DNA of 7,136 bases from Puniceicoccaceae bacterium (lineage in GTDB: Bacteria; Verrucomicrobiota; Verrucomicrobiia; Opitutales; Coraliomargaritaceae): NCBI GenBank assembly GCA_003567255.1, contig PWZW01000103.1:1-7136 (forward strand), given 5' to 3'. Position numbers and translations under genes: made by a program. Each line of letters starts with the position of its first letter. The stretch's first letter is position 1. The notes beneath the pieces are model-generated. The model did not search any database, was not told where the DNA came from, and saw nothing but the letters and a program-made list of their open reading frames with translations. Below, in pieces: positions 1-6,456 of this stretch.

Positions 1-1079
1 AGCGGGACGGTCCACGCCCGACCACCCCGCAGACCCAGTTTCTTGAGGAGCTGAGCGCCGCCCCGGGGGTGACCCTACCACCTCGGGAGGCAGCGCGCCC
101 GGTGCAATCAAGGCGCTTTGACCGGAAGCTTTCCCACGCATATCAAATCACCTCTTTTTCCGCGTTATCAAGGATCGACGCGCAGACCGCACCCAGCGGA
201 GACCCCTCCACCTTGTCCGGCATGGAAGATGTGGTCCCGGAAGACGATGATCTGGAGGAACCCCTGCGGCAAAGCAGTTTGCTGCCGGAGGAGGGGAGTG
301 ATCTGTTGCTCGAGAGCTTTCCTGGGGGCGTGCGGACGGGGACTTGTTTGCACGAAATGCTGGAACGCTGTGATTTTACCTCGGCCGCCTCTTGGCCGCA
401 GATTGCACGGGGAACCATTGCCCGGCACTTCCCGGACAGCAGCGGTCCGCAGCTCGATCAACGTGTGGACGAAGTGATGGACTTGCTGAAGCAGTTGACC
501 ACTACAAAAATTGCCGGCTTGCACGGCGGGGAGATCCAGCTTGCTGAGCTGAGCCCGGCAGAGACCATTCCCGAGCTGGAGTTTTACTTCCCCGTTGGGA
601 AAGTGGATACTGCGCGGCTTGAGGCGGTGCTGGAAGCCTGGGCTGAAAGGGTCGGCTTGCCTTACCTTCCCGTTCGTTATCAAACCAGGGAGATCGAAGG
701 CTTCCTCACCGGAAGCATCGACCTCTTTTTCCGACAGGGGGGGCGCTTTTATGTGTTGGACTGGAAAACGAACCAGCCGCTACCCGGGCAAGCCCGGCTT
801 CGAAAGACCTACGGAAGAGACGGCATGCATGCCCATATGGTGCACGGACGCTACTATTTGCAGGCGCTCATCTATACCCTGGCAGCGGCCGCACACCTCC
901 GCCTCTGCCTCGGGGAGCGTTTTGACTGGGATACACACATGGGTGGATTTCTCTATTGCTTTGTCCGCGGTATCGGGTCCTCCAGTGGCTTCTTGCACGA
1001 GGCGTTTTCCGAGGCAGAAGTGCGGATGGCCAGTGAGGCGGTGGGCTTGCCCGCGCCGGGAAAGGAGGGGGAGGTATGA
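1..1079 (+). CDS. recB: RecB, C-terminal part with nuclease domain (5' end outside window)
   Basis: This is the end of the RecB subunit of the RecBCD helicase-nuclease, which processes double-strand DNA ends for recombination and degrades foreign linear DNA. The frame is open from base 3 without a stop, so the GTG at 69 is internal and the true start lies upstream. About 358 residues are visible. A short stretch of linker is followed by an ITSFSAL segment near base 150, then an acidic loop, then the RecB-family nuclease domain. Its conserved residues are all visible: the GTCLH histidine (base 351), GSID aspartate (720), and DWKTN aspartate (759) and lysine (765), followed by the HGRYYLQALIYT helix and the FLYCFVRG strand, both typical of RecB. 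The nuclease site therefore looks intact. The TGA stop overlaps the recD start by 4 bases. The helicase part cannot be judged here. Confidence 0.95.
   Translation, partial: RDGPRPTTPQTQFLEELSAAPGVTLPPREAARPVQSRRFDRKLSHAYQITSFSALSRIDAQTAPSGDPSTLSGMEDVVPEDDDLEEPLRQSSLLPEEGSDLLLESFPGGVRTGTCLHEMLERCDFTSAASWPQIARGTIARHFPDSSGPQLDQRVDEVMDLLKQLTTTKIAGLHGGEIQLAELSPAETIPELEFYFPVGKVDTARLEAVLEAWAERVGLPYLPVRYQTREIEGFLTGSIDLFFRQGGRFYVLDWKTNQPLPGQARLRKTYGRDGMHAHMVHGRYYLQALIYTLAAAAHLRLCLGERFDWDTHMGGFLYCFVRGIGSSSGFLHEAFSEAEVRMASEAVGLPAPGKEGEV
1063..1074 (+). promoter_or_regulatory. Ribosome binding site for recD
   Basis: A purine run rich in GGAGG lies just before the ATG at 1076, inside the last codons of recB. 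It supports that start and suggests translational coupling of RecB and RecD. Confidence 0.7.
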
Positions 1080-3010
1080 CCGCTGAGAACCAACTGGACC
1101 AGGCACTGGCGAGCGCATTGATCGAGCAGTTACGTCCGATTGATCTAACGCTGGGAGCCAAGCTATTTGCCGGTTCACCGCTCAGCCCCCTGCCGCCAAT
1201 GGCAGACCTGATCTCCGCCCCGGGACGGCTCTTCTGGCTGGCAGCGCTAACGAGTTACGCGCAGGGCCAAGCCCATAGTGGCCTCTCTCTCGACCCGGAG
1301 ATGCGGCTCGTGGATTTATTTGACGGTCTGGCGGAAACCATGCCGAAGCTGCCCTTGGCGGTGTCAGACATCCTCGGCACCGGGGAGGCGCTTTGTCGGG
1401 ATTTTCCGGATTTTGTGGTGGCGGAGGATCAAGGCGCGGCGGAAGTCCGGGCGGCGCTCATTTATCGGGATGACAGTCGCTTTGTTTATTTTCAGCGCTG
1501 GTACCGCATGGAGCAACGCTTGGCGGGATTTGTCCGTGAGCGTTTGCAGCGGACGCCCGACGCTCTGCCGAAGGGTTTTGGCGAGACCTTTCAACAGTTT
1601 TTTCCTCCATCCGGCCTGGTGGAAAACCCCTGGCAAGCGGTGGCTTGTTTTGCCGCATTGAGGCATGCATTCTCAATCATCACCGGGGGGCCGGGTACTG
1701 GAAAAACCACGACGGTGACCCGTTTGCTCGGGCTGTTACTGAAACTTCCGGAGGCAAGCCGGCCCACCGCGATCCACATGGTTGCCCCGACCGGAAAGGC
1801 GGCAGAGCGGATGCGGGAGGCTTTCGGTGCAAATTTCGAGGCGATGTGTGCGGAATTACCGGAGGTGGACGCGGAACAATTGAGGGCGAGAAAGGAGGCA
1901 TCGATTGCGCCCGCTTCGACCATACATGCCTTTCTCGGAAGCCGGGGAGGGCAGGTGTTTAAGCATCACGCGGGCAATCCGGTGCACTGTGACCTTTTGA
2001 TCGTGGACGAATCCTCAATGGTCGACCTGGAACTGTTCAACGCCCTCATCGATGCGCTACCGGAAACCTGCCGCCTTGTGCTCCTTGGTGACAAGCATCA
2101 GCTGGCAGCGGTTGGCACCGGAAATGTCTTTAGCGATCTGACCGGAACGGTCGATCCGCGTCGGGAGCGTGACCTAAATCACTTTTCGGCAGATTTCCGG
2201 GCAGGCTTTGCCGCGCTCAGTGGAGCAAGTTTACCGGAGTCGACATCTGGCCCGGCACTTTGCGGGGATGTCGTGGTCGAATTGACACACAGCTATCGCT
2301 TTCGGGGAGATTCACCCGTGGGCCAGCTTGCGGAGTTATTGCTTAGCCAAGCACGGTTGCCCGGACCGAACGAGGCGGGGTTCACCCTTTGCGGTTTTGA
2401 AGAAGATTGGTTTTCCCGACTTTCCGCCGCACTGGCGGATTACAAGACTGCCTTAGGCCATGATGCGCCACCCCGGACATTACTGAAAAAGATCGGTAGC
2501 GTGCGTGTACTCTGTGCGGTGCGCCGGACGGAACACGGGGTGGAGGCGATCAATCGGAGGCTCGGTGAATATGTCTTGGGCGCGGGCGTGTCCGGCAAGC
2601 AGGCGACCGATGGCTTGCCGTTTATCATCCGCGTGAATGACCGTAATTTAGGACTGTCGAACGGGGATTGCGGGGTCTTTTACCGTGATAAAAACGATCA
2701 ACTGAGTGCCTGCTTTACCGATCCGGATGCACCCTCCGGCGTTCGCTGCCTGAACCCTTACGTCCTCCCTGCCTGGGAGCCGGCCTTTGCCCTGACGATT
2801 CATAAATCGCAAGGGTCAGAGTATGATGCCGTCGTGATTGTCCTGCCCGAAATGAAGCGGAAGTTTATTACCTGGGAGCTTGTTTACACGGCGGTGACGC
2901 GCGGGCGCAAAGCGGTGACGCTTATTTTACCGGACGCCTTAAAAGGGGCGCCGCTGGAGCACACAAACCGGCGCTCCGGCCTGCGCCAAGAACTGCTCCC
3001 ACGGGATTAA
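1076..3010 (+). CDS. recD: RecD, exodeoxyribonuclease V alpha subunit (SF1B helicase)
   Basis: RecD is the 5'-3' helicase subunit of RecBCD and works on double-strand ends together with RecB and RecC. At 644 residues it is close to the usual length (about 600). An N-terminal domain of about 190 residues precedes the motor. Helicase motifs appear in order: Walker A GGPGTGKTT (204-212), Ia APTGKAAERM (237-246), Walker B LIVDESS with DE at 311-312, III LLGDKHQLAAV (336-346), the SYRF arginine segment (406-409), V TIHKSQGSEYD (574-584) and VI YTAVTRGRK (604-612). All catalytic residues I expect are present, so it should be active. The ATG at 1076 is chosen because it forms an ATGA overlap with the recB stop and follows a strong purine-rich ribosome-binding site. 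A stand-alone RecD2 is less likely given the coupling to recB. Confidence 0.97.
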   Translation: MTAENQLDQALASALIEQLRPIDLTLGAKLFAGSPLSPLPPMADLISAPGRLFWLAALTSYAQGQAHSGLSLDPEMRLVDLFDGLAETMPKLPLAVSDILGTGEALCRDFPDFVVAEDQGAAEVRAALIYRDDSRFVYFQRWYRMEQRLAGFVRERLQRTPDALPKGFGETFQQFFPPSGLVENPWQAVACFAALRHAFSIITGGPGTGKTTTVTRLLGLLLKLPEASRPTAIHMVAPTGKAAERMREAFGANFEAMCAELPEVDAEQLRARKEASIAPASTIHAFLGSRGGQVFKHHAGNPVHCDLLIVDESSMVDLELFNALIDALPETCRLVLLGDKHQLAAVGTGNVFSDLTGTVDPRRERDLNHFSADFRAGFAALSGASLPESTSGPALCGDVVVELTHSYRFRGDSPVGQLAELLLSQARLPGPNEAGFTLCGFEEDWFSRLSAALADYKTALGHDAPPRTLLKKIGSVRVLCAVRRTEHGVEAINRRLGEYVLGAGVSGKQATDGLPFIIRVNDRNLGLSNGDCGVFYRDKNDQLSACFTDPDAPSGVRCLNPYVLPAWEPAFALTIHKSQGSEYDAVVIVLPEMKRKFITWELVYTAVTRGRKAVTLILPDALKGAPLEHTNRRSGLRQELLPRD

Positions 3011-3073
3011 ACGGAAGAGCTTTCGTACTTGTGACTTGTCGTCGGAGCGTTTCCGAACCTAAGTTAAACCATC
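3011..3073 (+). other. recD to zinc-ribbon gap with a short hairpin
   Basis: This 63-base spacer contains one short inverted repeat, TCGGA (3042-3046) and TCCGA (3052-3056), around a 5-base loop. No T-run follows, so it is not a convincing terminator. I see no good promoter either, which mildly favours read-through from recD. Confidence 0.3.
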
Positions 3074-3364
3074 ATGGCAAAGCCGCGAAAGCCCGCCCCG
3101 GAGACGTGTCCAATTTGTGGAGAAGACCTCGAACCCCACTACCTGTCTTGTCCGAATTGTGGTTCTTGTCACGCCACCGGGTGGAAAAGTGATGCCAGCG
3201 GCGATGGGCTCGGCCTCGATGAGGACTTTGACTACGATGAATTTGTCGAGCGCGAGTTTGGGAATGGCGCGCCCCCGCGGCGGGGCCGTGCCGCATGGGT
3301 TTACTGGGTGGCCCTGGCCTTACTCGTAGGCTACGCGCTGAGTTTCGTTTTGCGGCGGTGGTGA
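3074..3364 (+). CDS. Small zinc-ribbon protein with C-terminal membrane helix
   Basis: A 96-residue protein of unknown function. Residues 12-15 (CPIC) and 26-29 (CPNC) form a classic four-cysteine zinc ribbon, with an extra Cys32 and His33 just after. Residues 49-63 form an acidic patch containing DEDFDYDEFVEREFG. A short Pro/Arg-rich stretch is followed by one hydrophobic helix at about 74-93 and a basic RRW end. I infer a tail-anchored inner-membrane protein with the ribbon in the cytoplasm, since the arginines flanking the helix fit either orientation only weakly. I recall similar zinc-ribbon proteins in Opitutae-type genomes but cannot name a function. The gene lies 63 bases after recD on the same strand, so it may be read through. 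The ATG at 3074 has no clear ribosome-binding site upstream. Confidence 0.85.
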   Translation: MAKPRKPAPETCPICGEDLEPHYLSCPNCGSCHATGWKSDASGDGLGLDEDFDYDEFVEREFGNGAPPRRGRAAWVYWVALALLVGYALSFVLRRW

Positions 3365-3390
3365 GTTTTTACCCGACGGCAAGTGACGAC

Positions 3391-4221
3391 CTAAAAAAAT
3401 TCCAAGGTTCGATAAGTGCGGGTGGGAAGGTAGCGCCGAAGGGCCGGGACACGAAGCTCGTCCTCCATGTCCCGGATACGCTCGAGCGCAATCTGCGCTG
3501 CGATGGATTCAGGGTCTGGGAGATCGGCATGGTGTGCCTTCAAGTATTGATAGGCCTCCTCAGTGCGGTCGAGGCGCCGCAGTAATTCGGCGTGGATCCG
3601 CGCCGCGAAATGGGGAGCGCCTTCCATGGCGGCGGCTTTGCCAAACCACTTGGCTGCGTTTTCAGTATCTTTCAGTCGATTATTATAAATTTGGGCAATT
3701 TCCAAAACCATGCGGGGGTTTTTCGGATGAAATTCCCGCGCGCGTTGGATGAGCTCAATTCCGCGCATCGCCTGCTCGTAGTCGATCTCATTTTGGACTG
3801 ATTTCGGGACTGTCTGGTAACCTCCGAGGGCGCGGATTCTCCAATTTGGAATATCGTAGGCCGTCATGCGCGCACCGTTTATCCAAAAGAAATCGGGGCG
3901 CGGATCCAGTTGCGTAACGAGCTGGATCATGGTTTCCGTTTTCGGTTGGTCTTTTTGCTGCCAGTAGTGGTTGGTTTGTATCCAGAGCAAGTCAGCGAAG
4001 ATTGCCCGGAAGCCTCCGAGCACACCGATCAAAACTCCCTGCCCCACAGCGCCCTCCAGTTCGCCGAGATTGAGCTCCGGTTGGCCGCTTTTGACCGTTT
4101 GCCAAACGGGTGCCTCGATCGGCCTAACCACCAGACCAGTCACACTCAGTCCCGCCAAACAAATGAAGATAGTCTGGATGCGCCGGATAAACGGGTGTTT
4201 GGCTTGGAATCGATTCAACAT
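3391..4221 (-). CDS. TPR-containing membrane protein linked to ABC exporter
   Basis: A 276-residue protein of unknown function and the last gene of the exporter operon. Residues about 15-34 form one N-terminal membrane helix (IFICLAGLSVTGLVV), and a second hydrophobic stretch at about 60-82 contains GGFRAIFADLLWIQ. A central motif with LDPRPDFFWINGARM and YDIPNWR follows. The C-terminal half (about 148-238) reads as roughly three tetratricopeptide-like helical pairs, for example GIELIQRAREFHPKNP and AAKWFGKAAAMEGAP, which suggests protein-protein binding. I recall GGFR-x3-D-LLW proteins beside ABC-2 transporters in several phyla, but cannot verify this here. The start is taken at the ATG at 4221; a TTG two codons upstream (4227) is the alternative. 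It begins 38 bases after the permease stop. The likely role, by inference, is an accessory part of the exporter. Confidence 0.85.
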   Translation of the reverse strand: MLNRFQAKHPFIRRIQTIFICLAGLSVTGLVVRPIEAPVWQTVKSGQPELNLGELEGAVGQGVLIGVLGGFRAIFADLLWIQTNHYWQQKDQPKTETMIQLVTQLDPRPDFFWINGARMTAYDIPNWRIRALGGYQTVPKSVQNEIDYEQAMRGIELIQRAREFHPKNPRMVLEIAQIYNNRLKDTENAAKWFGKAAAMEGAPHFAARIHAELLRRLDRTEEAYQYLKAHHADLPDPESIAAQIALERIRDMEDELRVPALRRYLPTRTYRTLEFF

Positions 4222-4259
4222 CAGCAAATGGTTCGCCTAAGCGGGAGCGGCGGTCGTCG

Positions 4260-5105
4260 CTAGATTTCCTTGCGACGAAAGTTGACCAGGGCGAGCAAGA
4301 GAAAGAGCACGGTATAAATCAGGCTGAAACAGAGAATACCTCCGTAGGTTGCCGCCGTAAGTGCGGGCTCACTTCCAGGGACGACCATCCGGTCACCCAG
4401 GTTGAAAATTTGGAAATTGGGAAAGAGGAGGCTAAGAAACCAGACCAGAGCGGCGAGCATCGGATTGGCGATGTCGGCATAGGCATCTCGGGCGATGTAC
4501 TGGAGCTGGCAAATGACCAAGACGAAGAAGGAGACCACAACGGTGTAAAGGTTCGTGTTGGAGAAGCTGGCGATGAACAAGGCAATCGCCGCGATGATGC
4601 CAAACTTCAGCCATTGCACGAACCCGAAAAGAAACACCTCGCCGTAGGCGAGCGTACGGCCGTCCGGGAAGCTGTCTGGGAAGCTCGCCATCAAGGCGCC
4701 CTCCCGCCAATAGAGGACCCCCCAAAGCACCGTCGAAATGAGCAGACAAAAGACTCCAATGAGGCAGTGCGCGCCGAGAAATTTGCCAACGAGAAACTCG
4801 AGGCGATACACCGGCTTGGCGAGCAAGGTCAGGGCGGTGCGATTTTCTATCTCGCTAAAAAATAGCTGAGTCATCGCGGTAATCGCAAGGATTGCACCAA
4901 AAAAGAAAATTGCGCCAAAACCAAAGTCAGTGACGAACTTCAGCTCACTTGCGCCAAAATTAAACTGTTGAAAAAAGCCCGCACCAAGGACGAGCGCCAC
5001 TGCGATCGTTAGCACGGTATTGAAAAATCGCTGCCGGACCGCTTCCAAAAACGTATTGGCGGCGATGGTCTGCATGCGGCTTGTGCTTTCGCTCAGGGTG
5101 CTCAC
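4260..5105 (-). CDS. ABC-2 type transporter permease
   Basis: Integral membrane subunit of an ABC exporter, 281 residues. Hydrophobic segments at about 28-46, 62-84, 108-131, 157-180, 185-203, 213-229 and 253-276 give six or seven membrane helices. The stretch EIENRTALTLLAKPV (85-99), followed by YRLEFLVGKFLG, is the cytoplasmic coupling region typical of NosY/GldF-like ABC-2 permeases, which contact the ATPase. The C-terminus is basic (NFRRKEI). The GTG start at 5105 is chosen because it forms a GTGA overlap with the ATPase stop and has AAAGGAG 8 bases upstream; the ATG at residue 11 is the alternative. The substrate cannot be told from sequence. Confidence 0.93.
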   Translation of the reverse strand: MSTLSESTSRMQTIAANTFLEAVRQRFFNTVLTIAVALVLGAGFFQQFNFGASELKFVTDFGFGAIFFFGAILAITAMTQLFFSEIENRTALTLLAKPVYRLEFLVGKFLGAHCLIGVFCLLISTVLWGVLYWREGALMASFPDSFPDGRTLAYGEVFLFGFVQWLKFGIIAAIALFIASFSNTNLYTVVVSFFVLVICQLQYIARDAYADIANPMLAALVWFLSLLFPNFQIFNLGDRMVVPGSEPALTAATYGGILCFSLIYTVLFLLLALVNFRRKEI

Positions 5106-6016
5106 GAGTCAGACTCCTTTCCCGGGTCTTGGGAAGCGGTGTTTTTGGTTGATGGATTGTGCTCAGCTTCCCGCGAGCTGACCTCCTTCAAAAATAGCTG
5201 ATCGAGGGAAAGGCGTGGGGTTTCGGTGCGGCGGAGTCGGACACCGTGTGTTTTTAGCGCAGCTTCCACGGCGGTGCGCGCTGCCGGGGTGAGTGCATCC
5301 ACCACGAGGCTTTCCGCATTAGCCTCGCTGGTGAGCTCGGCGATGGTGCCTTCGCGAATCAACTTCCCGCGATGCAGGATGGCTACCCGGTCGCATAAGC
5401 CCTCGATCTGGGCGAGGAGGTGAGACGAGAGTAATACCGTCTTGCCGCGCTTTTTGAGGGTACGGATGATGTCGGCGATCGCCGCCGAGCCGAGGGGGTC
5501 CACCCCGGCAGTAGGCTCGTCGAGGATGACCAGTTGCGGATCGTGGACGAGGGCCTGGGCGAGGCCGATACGCTGAAGCATGCCCTTTGAGTAGGTGCCG
5601 ACTCGGCGGTGCGCAGCCTCTGTCATTCCCACCAGCTCAATGACCTCGCTTACCCGCTCGGCTTGCTCCGCCTTGGGCACGCCGCAGACCCGTGCGTAGA
5701 AACGCACTAACTCAGTACCTGAAAGGTAGCGGTAAAAATAGGGTGCCTCCGGAAGAAAGCCGACCGAATGGCGGGAGCGGACCGAACCGGAAGGCTGTCC
5801 GTAGATCTCACATGCGCCGACCGAAGGTGCCAAGAGGCCAAGGATGATTTTGATCGTGGTGCTTTTACCCGAGCCATTTGGGCCAAGCAGCCCGTAGATT
5901 TGGTTGTCCGCGATTTCCAGGTTCAGGTCCTCCACCGCGCGCAGCTTGGTGCCCTTCATCCCAATGGAAAAGTCCTTGGTCAGTCCTTTTATGGAAATGG
6001 CCGGAGGTGTGCTCAT
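5102..6016 (-). CDS. ABC transporter ATP-binding protein
   Basis: The ATPase that drives the neighbouring ABC-2 permease, 304 residues from the ATG at 6016. Visible motifs are Walker A GPNGSGKS (45-52), signature YSKGMLQRIGLAQAL (142-156), Walker B LVILDEPTAGVD (162-173) and H-loop histidine 199. At the Q-loop position the sequence reads GFLPEAP, with glutamate in place of the usual glutamine, as I recall for CcmA/NosF/GldA-like ATPases. After about residue 230 comes a C-terminal extension, ending in a Ser/Glu/Lys-rich, probably disordered tail (about 280-304). The ATG at 6016 gives an ATGA overlap with the acylphosphatase stop; a TTG eight codons upstream (6040) is possible but less likely. 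No strong ribosome-binding site precedes the ATG, so coupling to the upstream gene is plausible. All ATPase residues look intact. Confidence 0.95.
   Translation of the reverse strand: MSTPPAISIKGLTKDFSIGMKGTKLRAVEDLNLEIADNQIYGLLGPNGSGKSTTIKIILGLLAPSVGACEIYGQPSGSVRSRHSVGFLPEAPYFYRYLSGTELVRFYARVCGVPKAEQAERVSEVIELVGMTEAAHRRVGTYSKGMLQRIGLAQALVHDPQLVILDEPTAGVDPLGSAAIADIIRTLKKRGKTVLLSSHLLAQIEGLCDRVAILHRGKLIREGTIAELTSEANAESLVVDALTPAARTAVEAALKTHGVRLRRTETPRLSLDQLFLKEVSSREAEHNPSTKNTASQDPGKESDS
5114..5120 (-). promoter_or_regulatory. Ribosome binding site for the ABC permease
   Basis: On the minus strand AAAGGAG ends 8 bases before the GTG at 5105. This good Shine-Dalgarno match lies within the end of the ATPase gene and decides for the GTG start. 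Confidence 0.75.
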
Positions 6017-6309
6017 TGTGTAATTCGAAAACCGCGGCAAGTCCGGGTTCCCTCGCTCAGTTCGTAGTCTGCGGATTTAATGTAGCTGCGCATTTCCTCG
6101 GCGACCGCATCGAACAGTGCCTTTACCTCGGAGCGCTCCCCCTCGGCGAGCATTTCAACCCGTCCATCCGCCAAGTTCCGTACCCAGCCGGACACTTCGT
6201 AACCTTTGGCTACGGCAACGGTTTGGTAACGAAAGCCAACGCCTTGAACGTGTCCGCTAAAGAACGCTTTCAGGCGAGAAACCCGTGGACTATGTGGAAC
6301 TTCAGACAT
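6013..6309 (-). CDS. acyP: Acylphosphatase
   Basis: A small cytoplasmic enzyme that hydrolyses carboxyl-phosphate bonds in acyl phosphates such as acetyl phosphate. At 98 residues it has the usual family length. The signature SGHVQGVGFRY (18-28) supplies the phosphate-binding loop and catalytic arginine 27. The second signature, GWVRNLADGRVE (41-52), contains catalytic asparagine 45. The ATG at 6309 is preferred over an in-frame ATG at 6357. The longer form would add 16 residues not typical of the family, and the candidate promoter -10 box lies between the two. The gene heads the four-gene operon and its TGA overlaps the ATPase start. Why an acylphosphatase is cotranscribed with an exporter is unknown; it may be simple operon convenience. 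Confidence 0.94.
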   Translation of the reverse strand: MSEVPHSPRVSRLKAFFSGHVQGVGFRYQTVAVAKGYEVSGWVRNLADGRVEMLAEGERSEVKALFDAVAEEMRSYIKSADYELSEGTRTCRGFRITQ

Positions 6310-6312
6310 TTG

Positions 6313-6341
6313 TTGGTGGTGGACTAGGAAAATTTTATACT
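6313..6341 (+). promoter_or_regulatory. Candidate sigma70-like promoter for the divergent gene
   Basis: TTGGTG (6313-6318) and TATACT (6336-6341) are separated by exactly 17 bases. The -10 matches TATAAT at five of six positions, and the -35 keeps the TTG core. Transcription would begin near 6348, giving a leader of about 109 bases before the ATG at 6457. The -10 box overlaps the minus-strand TATAAA candidate. Confidence 0.45.
6334..6339 (-). promoter_or_regulatory. Candidate -10 box for the acyP operon
   Basis: On the minus strand TATAAA, within TATAAAAT, lies about 25 bases before the acyP ATG at 6309. The matching -35 region is poor (TGAAAA at 18-base spacing), so this is only a candidate. 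It would give a leader of roughly 18-20 bases. Confidence 0.4.
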
Positions 6342-6363
6342 CTGGGAAAGCATGCATTTTTCA

Positions 6364-6383
6364 TCCGCTGCTTGCAAAGCGGA
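6364..6383 (+). repeat. Small inverted repeat in the leader of the divergent gene
   Basis: TCCGCT (6364-6369) pairs with AGCGGA (6378-6383) around an 8-base loop. Flanking ATTTT and AAAT could extend the stem across a bulge. No T-run follows in either direction, so it is not a standard terminator. It may be a leader hairpin or chance. Confidence 0.35.
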
Positions 6384-6456
6384 AAATGGTCCGGATTTAA
6401 AGTTGATTTTTAGACGGAAGCTTCCACCCTCTAAGAAGGATGCATTTCCTAAAACT

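Noticed and set aside
69..71. GTG at 69 as the real start of a 336-residue protein
   Set aside because: The frame is open to the window edge, and the sequence is the internal C-terminal part of RecB.
355..418. CRISPR array, tRNA or mobile element anywhere in the window
   Set aside because: I read both strands and saw no regularly spaced repeats, cloverleaf sequence, transposase motif or terminal inverted repeats.
168..683. Minus-strand open frame of 171 codons inside recB
   Set aside because: It lies opposite a conserved coding region, and its protein resembles no family. It is a GC-driven shadow.
823..832. Perfect palindrome GCATGCATGC
   Set aside because: It lies inside the conserved nuclease region of recB, where the codons for MHAH explain it. 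No regulatory role is needed.
3011..3073. Rho-independent terminator after recD
   Set aside because: The two short inverted repeats have weak stems, and neither is followed by a T-run.
4410..4865. Plus-strand open frame of 151 codons opposite the ABC permease
   Set aside because: The permease frame has clear membrane helices and coupling motifs. The opposite frame is charged, low-complexity shadow sequence.
6013..6357. Longer acylphosphatase starting at ATG 6357
   Set aside because: The 16 extra residues are not typical of the family and would be encoded across the candidate -10 box. ATG 6309 gives a standard 98-residue enzyme.
6352..6456. Longer form of the unknown protein starting at ATG 6352
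   Set aside because: The extension is basic and unlike the acidic protein, and it starts almost at the predicted transcription start. ATG 6457 is more plausible.
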